DNA from: an uncultured Clostridia bacterium
Lineage (GTDB): Bacteria; Bacillota; Clostridia; Lutisporales; Lutisporaceae
Reading direction: 5' to 3'
Assembly: GCA_937930535.1 (NCBI GenBank)
Contig: CALGKJ010000230.1
Location: 1 to 38,485 of the forward strand
Length of the DNA: 38,485 nucleotides
The position numbers and the translations under genes were made by a program. This document shows, piece after piece, positions 26,449 to 33,803 of this stretch. Positions within the stretch are counted from its first letter, which is position 1. Every line of letters starts with the position of its first letter. Under the pieces are notes generated by a model that was not told where the DNA came from, ran no database searches, and saw only the letters and a list, made by a program, of their open reading frames with translations.

Positions 26449-26555
26449 GGGTAGTAGCAGAAATGACAAATATGCGAAAAGCAAAGGCTATGGAAGAATA
26501 TTATAGGTGCAATATAAATTGGTGAAACAGAGTAACTGGTTAGAAAAGGGCGGAA
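26449..26555 (+). pseudogene. Relic of a GNAT domain
   Basis: Three short blocks match the GNAT half of the gene at 3144 in order: 26449-26485 matches 3538-3574 with one mismatch, about 26483-26504 matches the region near 3813, and 26509-26555 matches about 3932-3979. Two internal deletions have collapsed the domain, so no reading frame survives. It is the remnant of the C-terminal half of the second Nudix-GNAT copy. Confidence 0.8.
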
Positions 26556-26657
26556 ACCCCCCATTTAGTGTTCACCACTGAAAAGTAAAAATGCATAGTT
26601 TGGTCATATATTACTGCAACCTATGTATTCTTAAATCTATATATTTCGGAGAAACTT

Positions 26658-27626
26658 ATGAGCATATACGAAAACAACTCAACTAAATCAAAAATCAACG
26701 AAACCATAATAAGCGACTTAAGAAGGAAAATCCGCAGCGAAAAAATATTAAGCTGTCTTATATTGAAAAATAATCAACTTATATTTGAACACTACAAGAA
26801 TAACAAAACCTCTAATGCTGTTCAGACCATTAATTCATGTACTAAAAGCATAATATCCGCACTGATTGGCATCTTAATTGACAAAGGCTTGATTAAGAGT
26901 GTGCATACTTCGATAACAGAGTTTTTTGGTGATATAGTTAATAATCTGCTTGATGAGAGATTGAAAAATATTACAATCTACCATTTGCTAACTATGACAC
27001 CGGGGTTTGACTGGCCGGAATTTGGGGCTTGGAATTGCTTTGCCCCAATGGTATACAGCAGTGATATAATCAAGTTTATACTAAAAAGACCTATTGTTAC
27101 AGAGCCTGGACATGGTATGAACTATAATTCCGGCTGTTCACATTTGTTATCGGCTATTATAAGCAAGATTACAGGTGTTACTGCTGATGAATACGCCAGA
27201 GAGCACCTTTTTAAACATATTGAAATATCAAAATCAGTATGGCATGAAAGGCAAGGGATTAGTCTCGGGGCAGATGGGCTTAGAATCACATCAATGGATA
27301 TGCTAAGGTTTGGCAGCTTATATCTGAATAAGGGTTTTTGGAAAGGCAAGCAGATTATTTCAAGTGAATGGATTGAAGAATCTACAGCCCCCCGATACAA
27401 AACATATAAACAGATTGGCAGTTATGCGTATCACTGGTGGGTATCATCATTTGAAAATGCTGATATAAATGTTGAATATTACTTCGCTTTGGGCTACGGA
27501 GGTCAATACATTATTGTTGTACCAAAATTTGAAATGGTTGTGGTTTTTACTAGCAGGATTTACAATGACTCCTTAAGACCTATGTACTACTTTGAGGAGT
27601 TTATATTAAAGGCAATTGAAGCTTGA
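26658..27626 (+). CDS. Serine hydrolase, beta-lactamase/DD-peptidase fold
   Basis: 322 residues, preceded by CGGAG. The nucleophile motif S-x-x-K is Ser60-Lys63 in NSCTKSIIS, the second motif lies in MNYNSGCSHLL, and a late GYGGQYI fills the third. The ITIYHLLTMTPGFDW stretch is typical of the class C-like/EstB group. No signal peptide is visible, so a cytoplasmic esterase, amidase or peptidase is more likely than a secreted beta-lactamase. It stands alone, followed by a terminator at 27729. Confidence 0.87.
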   Translation: MSIYENNSTKSKINETIISDLRRKIRSEKILSCLILKNNQLIFEHYKNNKTSNAVQTINSCTKSIISALIGILIDKGLIKSVHTSITEFFGDIVNNLLDERLKNITIYHLLTMTPGFDWPEFGAWNCFAPMVYSSDIIKFILKRPIVTEPGHGMNYNSGCSHLLSAIISKITGVTADEYAREHLFKHIEISKSVWHERQGISLGADGLRITSMDMLRFGSLYLNKGFWKGKQIISSEWIEESTAPRYKTYKQIGSYAYHWWVSSFENADINVEYYFALGYGGQYIIVVPKFEMVVVFTSRIYNDSLRPMYYFEEFILKAIEA

Positions 27627-27728
27627 GAACTGGTACAAAGCTAGACCACATTCTTATTTTAATGTAAGCCTATTTTAGATGGTTTTTGCAAGTAAAAAAT
27701 ATTAATAGGATTATCAAAATAATATATG

Positions 27729-27769
27729 CCTTTAGACAATGCACTTGTATAGTCTAAAGGATTTTTTTT
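27729..27769 (+). terminator. Intrinsic terminator after the serine hydrolase
   Basis: The stem CCTTTAGAC (27729-27737) pairs perfectly with GTCTAAAGG (27752-27760) and is followed by A and eight T. It separates the serine hydrolase from the regulator cassette. Confidence 0.85.
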
Positions 27770-27859
27770 ACATTCCGGCACCCAACAAATCAACCAAACT
27801 AACATTGTAAGCTATACTAAAAAAATCCACTTTACCTACTTCCATTGTATTGGGAATAA

Positions 27860-27881
27860 TGGTATAATTTAATCGCGATTT
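27860..27881 (+). promoter_or_regulatory. Extended -10 promoter and palindrome before the RRNPP-like regulator
   Basis: TGGTATAAT (27860-27868) is an extended -10 element with no good -35. Just downstream is AATCGCGATT, a 10-bp palindrome; its TCGCGATTT is repeated at 30195-30203 before the acyl-CoA dehydrogenase gene. This could be an operator. Confidence 0.5.
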
Positions 27882-27901
27882 AAATTATTAGGGGTGTTGA
27901 G

Positions 27902-29158
27902 ATGAAAAAGCTTACAAAGGATGATATAAAGCTGTTGGGCGAAGGACCGCAGATTAAGAAATACATACTGCTTCGCTACAAATCTGTTGCAGATTTTTAT
28001 GATAATAATCAGCTATCCATTACCCTTGATTCCCTGAGAACATACCTTGCAAGGAAAAAAATCTATTCTGAGACACTAAAGTTAATAATAGTAAACTGCT
28101 TTAATGTAGGCTACTCAGATATTGTGCTTACTGATCAGGAGCAGGCAAGGCGATTCGCATGGGATGTTAATGCAAATATAAAGCTTTATAACGAAAGAGA
28201 AGACTTGGATACATTTAGAGCTATTGAGCAGCTTCTTGAAAAATTTGATCTGCCGGTGGAAAAGGCAATGATGCTGAGAGCAAAGGCTAATAACTGCTTT
28301 TATAGGAATGTCATCAGCCAGTCCATAGAATGGTATGAGATGGCTATAGAAAGAATGGGCAGACTAGATTTAGACAGGCTGGTACAGCTATACTGTGAGC
28401 TTGCAGATGTTTTGGGACGCGAACAGCTTGATAATAAGGCATTAATGTACTTTGATATGGCAGAGGAAATAATAAAGGACAACAAAATACGAGAGGATAT
28501 GCTTTTCAGATACTATTACTGGAGAGGCAAATTTGAGGTTGACAGAAACAATACCGCTGCTGCAAGAGAGCTGTTTTTAAAAGCAAGTACCAATGCATCA
28601 AATCTGGAGGAAAGAACTGTTGCCTTGCAGAACATCGGTTCTACATATTTTAAGGAATCCAATTATAAGGAAGCTATAGAAATATATGATAAAGTAATAG
28701 GTATGTATGACCCTAATGACTATGTACGTATTAGTACTGTACTAAATAATAAGGCTATGGTAATGATAGACATGGAGCTTTATGCAGAGTCAATACAGCT
28801 TAGTACAAAAGCACTATTCTATGTAGATAGCACTAATGATTATAAAAGATACATACTATACAAACAAACCTATACAAAGGCAAGATATTTAATGGGCTAC
28901 AAGGAGGAGTGCCTTGACTATTTTGATGACTTAAAGCTTGCCAGCACAAAGCTGGTGGATAAAAGCTGTCTCATAGAGGATATCAATGAGCTAGCAGCCC
29001 TAATAAATGAAAAATATTTATTGCAACGCTTTGCTGATGCTATCCTGCAAATGGAGGATAATCAGACTCAGGGTTATAAAAAGGATTACATAGTAAACCT
29101 TCAAAGCTGCGTTGCACTAATTTATAAAAAAATAAGAAGGTTAGAAGGAGTGGGATAA
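27902..29158 (+). CDS. RRNPP-like TPR regulator
   Basis: 418 residues. The N-terminal 90 residues have helix-turn-helix character (KSVADFYDNNQLSITLDSLRTYL, then KLIIVNCFNVGYSDIV). The rest is a string of TPR-like helices, for example SIEWYEMAIERMG, YKEAIEIYDKVIGMYDP and YAESIQLSTKALFYV. Length and layout fit the RRNPP group (Rap, NprR, PlcR and clostridial Qsr types), whose TPR domain binds a re-imported signal peptide. Two tandem small secreted peptides start at its stop codon, as expected for such a pair. Whether it binds DNA or a protein is not certain. GGGGTG lies before the ATG. Confidence 0.8.
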   Translation: MKKLTKDDIKLLGEGPQIKKYILLRYKSVADFYDNNQLSITLDSLRTYLARKKIYSETLKLIIVNCFNVGYSDIVLTDQEQARRFAWDVNANIKLYNEREDLDTFRAIEQLLEKFDLPVEKAMMLRAKANNCFYRNVISQSIEWYEMAIERMGRLDLDRLVQLYCELADVLGREQLDNKALMYFDMAEEIIKDNKIREDMLFRYYYWRGKFEVDRNNTAAARELFLKASTNASNLEERTVALQNIGSTYFKESNYKEAIEIYDKVIGMYDPNDYVRISTVLNNKAMVMIDMELYAESIQLSTKALFYVDSTNDYKRYILYKQTYTKARYLMGYKEECLDYFDDLKLASTKLVDKSCLIEDINELAALINEKYLLQRFADAILQMEDNQTQGYKKDYIVNLQSCVALIYKKIRRLEGVG

Positions 29159-29296
29159 ATGAAAGCAATAAAATCCATAACATGCGTCATACTAATATCA
29201 ATACTAACACTATCCCTAACAGTAACAGCATTTGCTGGCCTTGATACAGACCCTTGGGGCAGAAGCTGTTCAGTCATAGTAGAATTTGAAAAGTAA
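29159..29296 (+). CDS. Secreted signal pro-peptide 1
   Basis: 45 residues, starting right at the regulator's stop, with AGAAGGAG upstream. Residues 1-26 form a signal peptide: MKAIKS, a hydrophobic core and an AFA cleavage site before G27. The remaining 19 residues (starting GLDTDPWGRSC) would be exported. It shares DPWGRSC and almost the whole signal peptide with the next gene. The arrangement fits a Phr-like quorum-sensing precursor read by the upstream regulator. Confidence 0.75.
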   Translation: MKAIKSITCVILISILTLSLTVTAFAGLDTDPWGRSCSVIVEFEK

Positions 29297-29309
29297 AGGA
29301 GCAGGATAA

Positions 29310-29447
29310 ATGAAAGCAATAAAATCCATAATATGCGTCGTACTAATAACAATACTAATACTATCCCTGACAGTAACAGCATTTGCTGGTCATGACAGTG
29401 ACCCTTGGGGCAGAAGCTGTATTAAAGCAGTAGAGGCTGTAAAATAG
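29310..29447 (+). CDS. Secreted signal pro-peptide 2
   Basis: 45 residues, with AAAGGAGC upstream, 13 nt after peptide 1. The signal peptide again ends AFA before G27, and the exported part begins GHDSDPWGRSC. It is clearly a tandem duplicate of peptide 1: the core DPWGRSC is identical, while the residues after it differ (SVIVEFEK in peptide 1, IKAVEAVK in peptide 2). Conservation of the core and divergence of the tails suggest that the core is the signal. Confidence 0.75.
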   Translation: MKAIKSIICVVLITILILSLTVTAFAGHDSDPWGRSCIKAVEAVK

Positions 29448-29532
29448 AAGTCTCTATGATGACTATATTGCACTAATGCAAAGACTCCTTACATAATGGA
29501 TTCAAATTTAACTACATAACTGTAATACAAAA

Positions 29533-29574
29533 AACCTTTAGATTATGTAAATATATTAATCTAAAGGTTTTTTT
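29533..29574 (+). terminator. Intrinsic terminator of the regulator-peptide cassette
   Basis: A 13-bp perfect stem (29533-29545 with 29557-29569) is followed by a run of T. It ends the regulator plus peptide transcript about 85 nt after the second peptide. Confidence 0.85.
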
Positions 29575-29699
29575 ATATGCAAAAGCTTAAAGCATAAGAC
29601 CGATTTTTTATAGAAAAAACAGCAAGTGTAAATGTATATAATGTGCAATTTGGTAATGGGAAAATATTGTTACGAAATGAGTAAAATGCCAAAAAAATG

Positions 29700-29728
29700 T
29701 TGTAATACAATACATTTTATGCTACTAT
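29700..29728 (+). promoter_or_regulatory. Predicted promoter of a possible small RNA
   Basis: TTGTAA (29700-29705) and TACTAT (29723-29728) are 17 nt apart, a fair vegetative promoter. No gene follows within 500 nt; the predicted transcript holds a hairpin and ends at a T tract near 29902. Confidence 0.45.
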
Positions 29729-29734
29729 ATAAAG

Positions 29735-29905
29735 GAAATAAATATCGGTTGCATCAACTAATAACAAGAAATAGTAATTGAAATTTACAATTGTTTTGCG
29801 TGAAATAAGAATTAAATCCATAAATTGTTCAACTTCTTGGTTGAATCATTTATGGACTAGCAACGCAGCAAACTTGTGCTATTTGCTTTGCCGTTTTTAT
29901 TATAT
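29735..29905 (+). ncRNA. Candidate structured small RNA
   Basis: From the predicted start near 29735, about 170 nt without a reading frame contain a long hairpin in which CCATAAAT...GTTCAAC (about 29818-29834) pairs with GTTGAAT...ATTTATGG (about 29840-29855). A second imperfect hairpin (GCAAA near 29870, TTTGC near 29883) runs into GCCGTTTTT, like a terminator. I do not recognise a known RNA family. It could be a small RNA or a leader/riboswitch of the downstream operon. Confidence 0.4.
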
Positions 29906-30232
29906 ATAAAACTTAGTAGTTATTATAGCTGTGCTTGCCCATCATCTAACTCCAATCATAAGCAGCTCATTTATTGCAATATTTTCACCTTATACATTCC
30001 TTTATTCCCCCTATATCAGTTAGACCTACAACTATGAATAAAAATCTCATTGACAAATCAGTTGAAAGGAGAGTGAAATCACGAATCTGATTACATGTAT
30101 GTGATGATGTTCTATAAAACCCTATAGCATCTATTAAGGCTATAAAAATTATAAACACAGTTAGGAAAAGCTTGACAAAAGCATAACCATATTTTCGCGA
30201 TTTCCTAGCGAGTATGTAGAGGAGGAAATATA
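29906..30232. other. Intergenic stretch before the acyl-CoA dehydrogenase gene
   Basis: No gene is seen. The only notable site is TCGCGATTT at 30195-30203, shared with the region before the RRNPP-like regulator. A TTGACA at 30172 lacks a -10 at the proper distance. Confidence 0.4.
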
Positions 30233-31384
30233 ATGAATTATGATAAAATACAAGCTGCCATTGTTGAAGAAGCTGAAGCTTTTGTAAATGATGAAATACG
30301 TCCGTATGTAAATGAATTTGAGGAAAAAGGCGGAATACCTAGAGAGTTGATTAGCAAAATGGCAGCTAAAGGATATTTAGCTGCACCTTTCCCAAAGCAG
30401 TATGGGGGTTTGGAACTTGATCCTGTATATTATGGCTTGTTCACAGAGGCATTCGGAAAAGGCTGTGTTGCAACAAGAAGCCTTCTTACAGTTCACAGTT
30501 CTCTTGTTGGAGAGACTATACTCCGTCTGGGAACAGCAGATCAAAAAAATAAATGGCTGCCTCTTATGGCACGTGGAGAAGCGATTGGTGCCTTTGGATT
30601 ATCAGAGCCAGATATCGGATCCGATGCAAAGGGTATCAAGACTACATGGCATGAAGAGGATGACTGCTATGTTATAAATGGAGCCAAAAAATGGATTACC
30701 TTTGGACATTTAGCAGATGTATTTATTATTATTGCAGCAAATAATGGCAGGAGTACTGCATTTTTAGTGGAAAGATCCTTCCAAGGACTTGAGACGAAGC
30801 GTATAGAGGGCTTAATGGTTGCTCGTGCAACATATCTTGCTGAAATCTATCTTAATAATGTTAGAGTTCCCAAGGAGAATGTAATAGGAAAGCTTAACTT
30901 CGGCTTTGAGTATGTTGTTTCCACAGCTCTTGATTTCGGACGCTATAGTATAGCTTGGGCAGGTGTGGGATTAGCACAGGAAGCACTGGAGGCAATGGTA
31001 ACGTACTCCCGTAACCGTTCGCAGTTTGATCAGAAACTAAGAAACTTCCAGCTTATCCGAGGCATGATTGGCGATGCTGTCACCAAGATCCATGCAGCCA
31101 GAGCCCTCTGTCTGAGAGCGGGTCAATTGAGGAGGGATAAAGATCCTGAGTCAATCATTGAAACAACTACATCAAAATATTTTACCTCAAAGGTTGCAGT
31201 AGAGGTGGCAAATGATGCATTACAAGTACACGGTGCCAATGGCTTTACAAATCAGTATCCTGTAGAAAGACTCTACAGAGAAGCAAAGGTATTAGAGGTA
31301 ATAGAAGGTTCATCTCAAATGCAGCAGGAGATAATTTCAAACTATGGTTTACAGCACTATTATATAAGGAATAAAAAGAAATAG
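30233..31384 (+). CDS. Acyl-CoA dehydrogenase family flavoprotein
   Basis: 383 residues, full family length, with GGAGG before the ATG. Visible features are the FAD/substrate block GAFGLSEPDIGSDA, KKWITFG, the region FGRYSIAWAGVG, the RNRSQFDQKLRNFQLIR helix and the late catalytic-base region VIEGSSQM. The QVHGANGFTNQYPVERLYREAK stretch (split here by reading) is typical. No electron-transfer flavoprotein genes adjoin it. The next gene encodes an FkbH-like protein; in methoxymalonyl-type pathways an FkbI-like dehydrogenase of this family oxidises a glyceryl-ACP loaded by FkbH. A specialised role of that kind is more likely than beta-oxidation. Confidence 0.88.
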   Translation: MNYDKIQAAIVEEAEAFVNDEIRPYVNEFEEKGGIPRELISKMAAKGYLAAPFPKQYGGLELDPVYYGLFTEAFGKGCVATRSLLTVHSSLVGETILRLGTADQKNKWLPLMARGEAIGAFGLSEPDIGSDAKGIKTTWHEEDDCYVINGAKKWITFGHLADVFIIIAANNGRSTAFLVERSFQGLETKRIEGLMVARATYLAEIYLNNVRVPKENVIGKLNFGFEYVVSTALDFGRYSIAWAGVGLAQEALEAMVTYSRNRSQFDQKLRNFQLIRGMIGDAVTKIHAARALCLRAGQLRRDKDPESIIETTTSKYFTSKVAVEVANDALQVHGANGFTNQYPVERLYREAKVLEVIEGSSQMQQEIISNYGLQHYYIRNKKK

Positions 31385-31448
31385 GACTATTAATACATAG
31401 AAAGACGAAAGCTTCCAAAAACATAATATTTGGGGAAGGGGAATACTT

Positions 31449-32489
31449 ATGGATGAAAAAAAAGATATAAAATGTATTGTTTGGGATCTGGATAACACCT
31501 TATGGGATGGAGTTTTAATTGAATCTGGTGATGTTCAATTAAAGCCAGGAATTATAGAGATTATAGAAACCTTGGACAAACGGGGCATACTCCAATCAGT
31601 TGCTAGTAAAAACGACTATGATTTGGCAATGTCAAAGCTTAAGGAATTCGGTCTGGATGATTATTTTCTTTATCCTGAAATCCACTGGAATGCAAAATCC
31701 TATTCCGTGGAGCGAATTCAGAAAAATATAAATATAGGTATGGATGCTATCCTTTTTGTAGATGATCAGGAGTTTGAGCTTGAGGAGGTAAAAAATACAC
31801 ATCCAACAGTAAATTGCATTAATTCAGAACTATATCAGACGCTTTTAGATAATCCTCGTCTGAACCCTAAGTTTATTACAGTTGATTCAGCCCGAAGACG
31901 TAAAATGTATCAGGCTGACTACATAAGAAAGCAGCTAGAGGAAGAATATCAAGGACCAGCAGAATCCTTCCTTGCTTCGCTTAATATGAAATTTACAATC
32001 AGCGATGCTATGGAAGAAGATTTAAAGCGTGCAGAGGAGCTTACAGTAAGAACAAATCAGTTGAATGCCACAGGCAAAACCTTCAGCTATGATGAGTTAA
32101 ATGAGCTGCGGCTATCTGAAAATCATAAGCTGCTTATTTGTGAGCTGGAGGACAAATATGGAACCTATGGCAAGATAGGTCTTGCCTTAGTAAACATGAT
32201 GGAAGATCATTGGAGGCTTGAAATGATGCTTATGTCATGCCGCGTAGTGTCAAGAGGTGTAGGCACAGTTCTATTGAGCTATATTATGAAGGAAGCAAAA
32301 AAGAACAATAAAACATTATTAGCAAATTTTCGTGACACTGGGCGCAACAGGATGATGAATGTAAGCTTCCGATTTTCGGGCTTTCAAGAAAAGTCTTCTG
32401 ATGGAAATGGAAACTACATATTCGAGCATACCTTGGATAATATAGCCGAGTTTCCAGAATACATAGAGGTTTGCATAAACACACTATAG
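31449..32489 (+). CDS. FkbH-like HAD/GNAT-type protein
   Basis: 346 residues, with GGGGAAGGGG before the ATG. The N-terminal HAD domain has the FkbH motif VWDLDNTLWDG (Asp13, Asp15) and FVDDQEFELEEV. The C-terminal half is the GNAT-like domain that always follows in this family (RTNQLNATGKTF, then SCRVVSRGVGTVLL). FkbH proteins dephosphorylate 1,3-bisphosphoglycerate and load the glyceryl group on a carrier protein; some act on other acyl groups. No acyl carrier protein is seen in the window, so the acceptor must be elsewhere or different. It sits 64 nt after the acyl-CoA dehydrogenase, probably in one operon. Confidence 0.87.
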   Translation: MDEKKDIKCIVWDLDNTLWDGVLIESGDVQLKPGIIEIIETLDKRGILQSVASKNDYDLAMSKLKEFGLDDYFLYPEIHWNAKSYSVERIQKNINIGMDAILFVDDQEFELEEVKNTHPTVNCINSELYQTLLDNPRLNPKFITVDSARRRKMYQADYIRKQLEEEYQGPAESFLASLNMKFTISDAMEEDLKRAEELTVRTNQLNATGKTFSYDELNELRLSENHKLLICELEDKYGTYGKIGLALVNMMEDHWRLEMMLMSCRVVSRGVGTVLLSYIMKEAKKNNKTLLANFRDTGRNRMMNVSFRFSGFQEKSSDGNGNYIFEHTLDNIAEFPEYIEVCINTL

Positions 32490-32635
32490 AAGTTATAGGT
32501 TTTTATGAAAAGAGTTATACAAGCTTAGGCTAATCAAAATGGAATTTATTTTTCAGCAATGGAGCTATTGAAAAATTTATGGATTATTGATAATCTATAG
32601 ATGTTGTTTTTAATATTAGATAAAAAGGTGGATAT

Positions 32636-33430
32636 ATGAAAGATATAATTAAAGTTGCGTGTATTCAAATGGACTGTGAGATCGGCAATGTAAAGGCAAA
32701 TCTCGAAAAAGCTCGAAGCCTTCTGATAAAGGCCAAAGAAAATGGGGCAGAGTTTGCAGTTTTACCTGAATTGTTTAATGTAGGCTACCAATTAGATATA
32801 CTTAATAGTCTGGATTATGACTTCTGTGATACTGCTCAGGAGCTTTCAAATATATCTCAGGAGCTGAATATTTATATTGCTGCGGGTGTTTTTGAAAAAT
32901 ACGAGGGGAAGTATTATAATTCTACAGTTGTATATAACAATAAAGGGGAATTAATAGAAAAGTACAGGAAAATAAATCTATTTTGCTTAAGTAATGAAAA
33001 AGAAGTATTTGAAGCCGGTAACGAAATAAAAGTGTTTAATATAGGCAGCTTCAAATTTGGTATACTCATATGCTATGATATAAGATTCCCAGAGCTAAGC
33101 AGAAGATATCTAAACGAGGGATGCTCGGCATTAATAGTTTCATCAGCATTTCCATTTCCAAGACTAGAGCACTGGAATACCCTTTTAAAAGCACGAGCTA
33201 TTGAGAATCAATCATATGTTATTGCATCCAATAGATCGGGAAGGGATGGAGATATGAGGTTTCTCGGCAACAGCTATATAATTGATCCTTGGGGAAGCAT
33301 TTTGGCTAATGCCAGTGACTCAGAGGATACTGTTTTGGTGCATGATATTGATATAAAAGAAGTTGACAGAGTCAGGACACATATTCCCTGCATCAAGGAT
33401 AAAGCATGGCTTGAAGCTGTTCTGAAATAA
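32636..33430 (+). CDS. Carbon-nitrogen hydrolase (nitrilase superfamily)
   Basis: 264 residues, with AAAAGGTGG before the ATG. The catalytic triad is complete: Glu45 (LPELFNVGY), Lys112 (KYRKINLF) and Cys146 (ILICYDIRFPE). The length and the ARAIENQSYVIASNR block suit the amidase branch (omega-amidase-like) rather than true nitrilases. It would release ammonia from a small amide. It is separated from the FkbH-like gene by 146 nt without a terminator and is followed by a strong one, so it is probably the last gene of the operon. Confidence 0.88.
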   Translation: MKDIIKVACIQMDCEIGNVKANLEKARSLLIKAKENGAEFAVLPELFNVGYQLDILNSLDYDFCDTAQELSNISQELNIYIAAGVFEKYEGKYYNSTVVYNNKGELIEKYRKINLFCLSNEKEVFEAGNEIKVFNIGSFKFGILICYDIRFPELSRRYLNEGCSALIVSSAFPFPRLEHWNTLLKARAIENQSYVIASNRSGRDGDMRFLGNSYIIDPWGSILANASDSEDTVLVHDIDIKEVDRVRTHIPCIKDKAWLEAVLK

Positions 33431-33452
33431 AGATAACCCAAATAAACTAAAT

Positions 33453-33503
33453 AAAAGACATGTTATTCTTCGTATCTTAACCGAAGGATAACATGTCTTT
33501 TTT
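33453..33503 (+). terminator. Intrinsic terminator after the C-N hydrolase
   Basis: A 20-bp stem with one G-T wobble (33453-33472 with 33482-33501) and a 9-nt loop runs into T. The flanking A and T tracts mean it could work in both directions. Confidence 0.88.
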
Positions 33504-33644
33504 ATAAAGAGAAACAACTACAAAATTAAATATATCCAGTTGCTTCTCACAAATAGATTAGCAACTCTTAACGAAAAGTAATTTGAGTTTTAGAGTTGGT
33601 TATCTATAAGAGATTTATAAAAAAATATAAAAGAGGGAACTGTA

Positions 33645-33722
33645 ATGAAGAAAAAATTAAATGTGTTGAAGCAGGCTTATGAGTTTGATATAGTTGTTTA
33701 TAAGTTCGTTTTTGAACTTTAA
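33645..33722 (+). CDS. Possible 25-residue peptide
   Basis: A short frame starts at an ATG with AGAGGG upstream and encodes MKKKLNVLKQ followed by a mixed hydrophobic tail ending FVFEL. It lies alone in the 373-nt gap between the terminator and glyA. It could be a leader peptide or chance; nothing in its sequence is recognisable. Confidence 0.25.
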   Translation: MKKKLNVLKQAYEFDIVVYKFVFEL

Positions 33723-33803
33723 AAGATCCAAAAGCGAAGTGGAGCAAAAAAAACAGCAATTAATGTACTAAATATAGTTATACTGGGAAAGGAAATGATC
33801 TAA

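Noticed and set aside
26643-26658. ATTTCGGAG before the serine hydrolase as a third copy of the Nudix leader
   Set aside because: The match is about nine bases and mainly the ribosome site itself; chance is a sufficient explanation.
30172-30200. TTGACA as the -35 of a promoter for the acyl-CoA dehydrogenase gene
   Set aside because: No TATAAT-like hexamer lies 16-18 nt downstream; that position reads TCGCGA.
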